Of a DNA stretch of 6,831 bases, positions 4,748 through 6,831 are shown one piece after another; position 1 is the first letter of the stretch, and each line of letters begins with the position of its first letter. Source of the DNA: an uncultured Balneolaceae bacterium (GTDB taxonomy: Bacteria; Bacteroidota; Rhodothermia; Balneolales; Balneolaceae); NCBI GenBank assembly GCA_937982515.1, contig CALJMB010000351.1, forward strand, positions 1 to 6,831, in the 5' to 3' direction. The notes under the pieces were generated by a model. That model made no database searches and had not been told where the DNA came from. It was given only the letters and a program-made list of their open reading frames with translations. Both the position numbers and the translations under genes were made by a program.

Positions 4748-6831
4748 ATGGATACCTTTAAATCCTATCGTCAGTACGATACCATGGACTGCGGTCCCAC
4801 GTGCCTGCGCATGGTGGCCAGGTATTACGGGCGCAGCTACACCATGGAGACCCTGCGAGGGCGTAGCGGGATCAACAGGGAGGGTGTCTCACTGCTGGGC
4901 ATCAGCGAGGCGGCCGAGGACATCGGTCTGCGGACTATCGGCGCCAAGCTTACTTGGCAGCAATTAAAACAACAAGCCCCGCTGCCCTGCATCGTCTACT
5001 GGAATCAGGTGCATTTTGTGGTGGTCTACCGTATCAAGAGGGATAAGGTCTATGTGGCTGATCCGGCCAAAGGCAAGGTGATCTACCGCAAAGAGGAGTT
5101 CCTGCAGGCTTGGCTTAGCACCAAAACCAACGGACAGTCCACAGGTGTGGCCCTGCTCTTGCAGCCGACGCCGAGGTTCCAGGAACTGGACGGAGAGGAG
5201 ACTGGCCGGCTGGACTTTGGTATCCTGCTGCGATATGTGGCGCCCTACAGGAACCTGTTGTTCCAGCTGGCGCTGGGGCTGCTGGCCGGGAGCCTCTTGC
5301 AGCTTATCTTCCCGTTCCTCACCCAGGCGGTGGTGGATATCGGCATCCACACCCGGGACCTGAACTTTATCTATCTCATTCTGGCTGCCCAGGTGATGCT
5401 GTTCATCGGGCGCACCGGGGTGGAGTTTATCCGCTCGTGGATCCTGCTGCACATGAGCACCCGCATCAACATCTCCATCCTCTCGGACTTTCTGATCAAG
5501 CTGATGCGGCTGCCCATGCCGTTCTTTGACACCAAGATGGTGGGCGACATCATGCAGCGTATGGGAGACCACCAGCGCATTCAGAACTTCCTGACCACCC
5601 AAACCCTCAGCACGCTCTTCTCATTTGTAAACCTGTTGGTATTTTCCGTAGTGCTGGCCTGGTATAACATGCTCATTTTTTCGGTGTTTCTGGTCAGCAG
5701 TGTGCTCTATGTAATCTGGGTAATGCTGTTCCTGAAAAAGCGCCGGGAGCTGGACCACCGACGGTTTGGCATCTCTTCCAGCAACCAAAGCACCATTATC
5801 CAGCTGATCCAGGGCATGCAGGAGATTAAACTCAACAACTGTGAACGGCAGAAACGCTGGGAGTGGGAGCGGCTGCAGGCCCGGCTGTTCCGCTACCGGG
5901 TTAAAAACCTGGCCCTCGACCAGTACCAGCAGGGGGGCGCCTTTTTTATCAATGAAGGCAAGAACATTGGCATCACTTTCATTGCCGCCGTGGCGGTCGT
6001 TCACGGGCAGCTTACCCTCGGGGCTATGATGGCCATCCAATACATCATCGGGCAGCTGAACAGCCCCATCCAGCAACTCATCGGCTTTGTGCAGTCCACG
6101 CAGGATGCCCTGATCAGTATGGAGCGGCTCAATGAAGTCCACAAGCAGAAAGACGAAGAGCCGGTCCGGCAGATGCTTAGCCACCGGCTCCCTGAAAAGA
6201 ATGATATCACAATAGAGCACTTGTCATTTACTTATCCCGGGGCTGGAAACGAACCGGTGCTAAAGGATATGAATCTGCACATTCCCGAAGGAAAAGTAAC
6301 AGCCTTTGTGGGCATGAGCGGCAGCGGAAAGACGACGCTGCTGAAGCTGCTGCTCAAGTTTTACCCGCCGGACAAAGGAACCATCCGGCTGGGGGGACGG
6401 AATTTTACGGCGGTAAGCCCCCGCGCCTGGCGAAGCCACTGCGGGGTGGTCATGCAAGACGGGTTTATCTTCTCCGACAGCATCGCCGGCAATATAGCGG
6501 TGGGTGACGAGCATCCCGACTTGCAGAAGCTGGAACATGCAGTAAAAATCGCCAATATTCAGGAGTTTGTTGAATCGCTGCCGCTGGGCTACAACACGAA
6601 GATCGGGGCCGAGGGCAACGGCATCAGCCAGGGGCAGCGCCAGCGCATGCTCATTGCCCGGGCCGTCTATAAAGACCCTGCCTTCATCTTTTTTGACGAA
6701 GCCACCAACGCCCTGGATGCCAACAACGAACGGGTGATCATGGAAAACCTGCAGGCATTTTTTGAAAAGCGCACAGTCCTGGTTGTGGCGCACCGGCTGA
6801 GCACCGTGAAGAACGCCGACAACATTGTGGT
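4748..6831 (+). CDS. Peptidase-containing ABC transporter (C39 bacteriocin-type), 3'-truncated by window edge
   Basis: Cuts double-glycine leaders and pumps the core peptide across the inner membrane. Domains in order: C39 protease, residues 1 to about 140, with oxyanion Gln9, catalytic Cys15 (M-D-C-G-P-T-C), His89 (V-H-F-V-V-V) and Asp105 (A-D-P); ABC exporter membrane domain, about 165-440, with hydrophobic stretches near 168-195, 210-228, 293-330 and 406-430 and the F-F-D...G-D-I motif at 259-267; ATPase from about 487, with Walker A G-M-S-G-S-G-K-T-T (522-530), Q-loop Gln570, signature I-S-Q-G-Q (626-630), Walker B F-F-D650-E651 and H-loop His682. All catalytic residues are present. 694 codons are visible; the family is usually about 700-740 residues, so only the tail is missing. 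The ATG at 4748 is the first start after an in-frame TAG (4727-4729); starting at Met13 would lose Gln9. The obvious substrate is the 66-residue precursor upstream. A membrane-fusion partner would be expected beyond the window. Strikingly G+C-rich compared with the rest. Confidence 0.95.
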   Translation, partial: MDTFKSYRQYDTMDCGPTCLRMVARYYGRSYTMETLRGRSGINREGVSLLGISEAAEDIGLRTIGAKLTWQQLKQQAPLPCIVYWNQVHFVVVYRIKRDKVYVADPAKGKVIYRKEEFLQAWLSTKTNGQSTGVALLLQPTPRFQELDGEETGRLDFGILLRYVAPYRNLLFQLALGLLAGSLLQLIFPFLTQAVVDIGIHTRDLNFIYLILAAQVMLFIGRTGVEFIRSWILLHMSTRINISILSDFLIKLMRLPMPFFDTKMVGDIMQRMGDHQRIQNFLTTQTLSTLFSFVNLLVFSVVLAWYNMLIFSVFLVSSVLYVIWVMLFLKKRRELDHRRFGISSSNQSTIIQLIQGMQEIKLNNCERQKRWEWERLQARLFRYRVKNLALDQYQQGGAFFINEGKNIGITFIAAVAVVHGQLTLGAMMAIQYIIGQLNSPIQQLIGFVQSTQDALISMERLNEVHKQKDEEPVRQMLSHRLPEKNDITIEHLSFTYPGAGNEPVLKDMNLHIPEGKVTAFVGMSGSGKTTLLKLLLKFYPPDKGTIRLGGRNFTAVSPRAWRSHCGVVMQDGFIFSDSIAGNIAVGDEHPDLQKLEHAVKIANIQEFVESLPLGYNTKIGAEGNGISQGQRQRMLIARAVYKDPAFIFFDEATNALDANNERVIMENLQAFFEKRTVLVVAHRLSTVKNADNIV

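Noticed and set aside
6623..6637. Variant ABC signature I-S-Q-G-Q instead of L-S-G-G-Q as a defect
   Set aside because: This form is common in bacteriocin-type exporters, and all other ATPase motifs are intact.
4964..6793. Long minus-strand frames (4964-5602, 5621-6220, 6260-6793)
   Set aside because: They lie antisense to the transporter gene, whose protease, membrane and ATPase motifs are all intact; G+C-rich coding DNA often leaves such open antisense frames.
1..6831. tRNA, rRNA, CRISPR arrays, riboswitches
   Set aside because: No cloverleaf, spaced direct repeats or recognisable aptamer core was seen on either strand.

Overview
The window looks like an accessory, partly decayed stretch of a Bacteroidota chromosome. 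The pointers are a short peptide whose leader resembles the CFB-type 'GG' natural product precursors, a lipoprotein of the Bacteroidota '6-bladed beta-propeller' type, a DUF6625-like protein, and a lack of obvious sigma-70 promoters. All supported genes are on the plus strand. The genus cannot be told from the sequence alone.

Left part (1-1757): sugar-transfer genes. A galactosyltransferase-like GT2/GT7C glycosyltransferase, cut at its 5' end by the window edge, is followed by a 19-codon stub that reads like the start of a GT32-type (DXD sugar-binding) glycosyltransferase. Then comes an intact 280-residue protein of the DUF6625 type with an acidic D-I-D motif. This resembles the end of a glycan or product-glycosylation operon in which the middle gene has been lost.

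Middle (1758-2571): about 800 bases with no intact gene. At 1951-2281 it holds what I read as the C-terminal helix-turn-helix of an AraC-family regulator, broken by a frameshift near 2186-2190. The rest shows nothing convincing.

Right part (2572-6831): a peptide export locus. A 66-residue precursor has a double-glycine-type leader (consensus spacing LS..EM..I.AG) and a 39-residue, 8-cysteine core ending in a symmetric CxCxxCxxCxC block. A perfect 14-bp hairpin lies directly behind it. Next are a 367-residue lipoprotein beta-propeller, a doubtful 121-residue ORF overlapping its stop, about 360 AT-rich non-coding bases ending in a 16-bp palindrome, and a peptidase-containing ABC transporter (C39 protease, membrane domain, ATPase). 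The transporter runs off the right edge, lacking perhaps a few tens of C-terminal residues.

Inferred logic: the C39 domain cuts the precursor after Gly27 and the transporter exports the Cys-rich core. The lipoprotein may act at the cell envelope in recognition, immunity or retention, but its role is unknown. No radical SAM, LanB/LanM, YcaO or thiol oxidoreductase gene is visible, so core modification is open. The upstream glycosyltransferases make a glycosylated peptide conceivable, but about 800 bases of decayed DNA separate them from the precursor. The transporter gene is by eye much richer in G+C than everything to its left, which suggests a mosaic origin.
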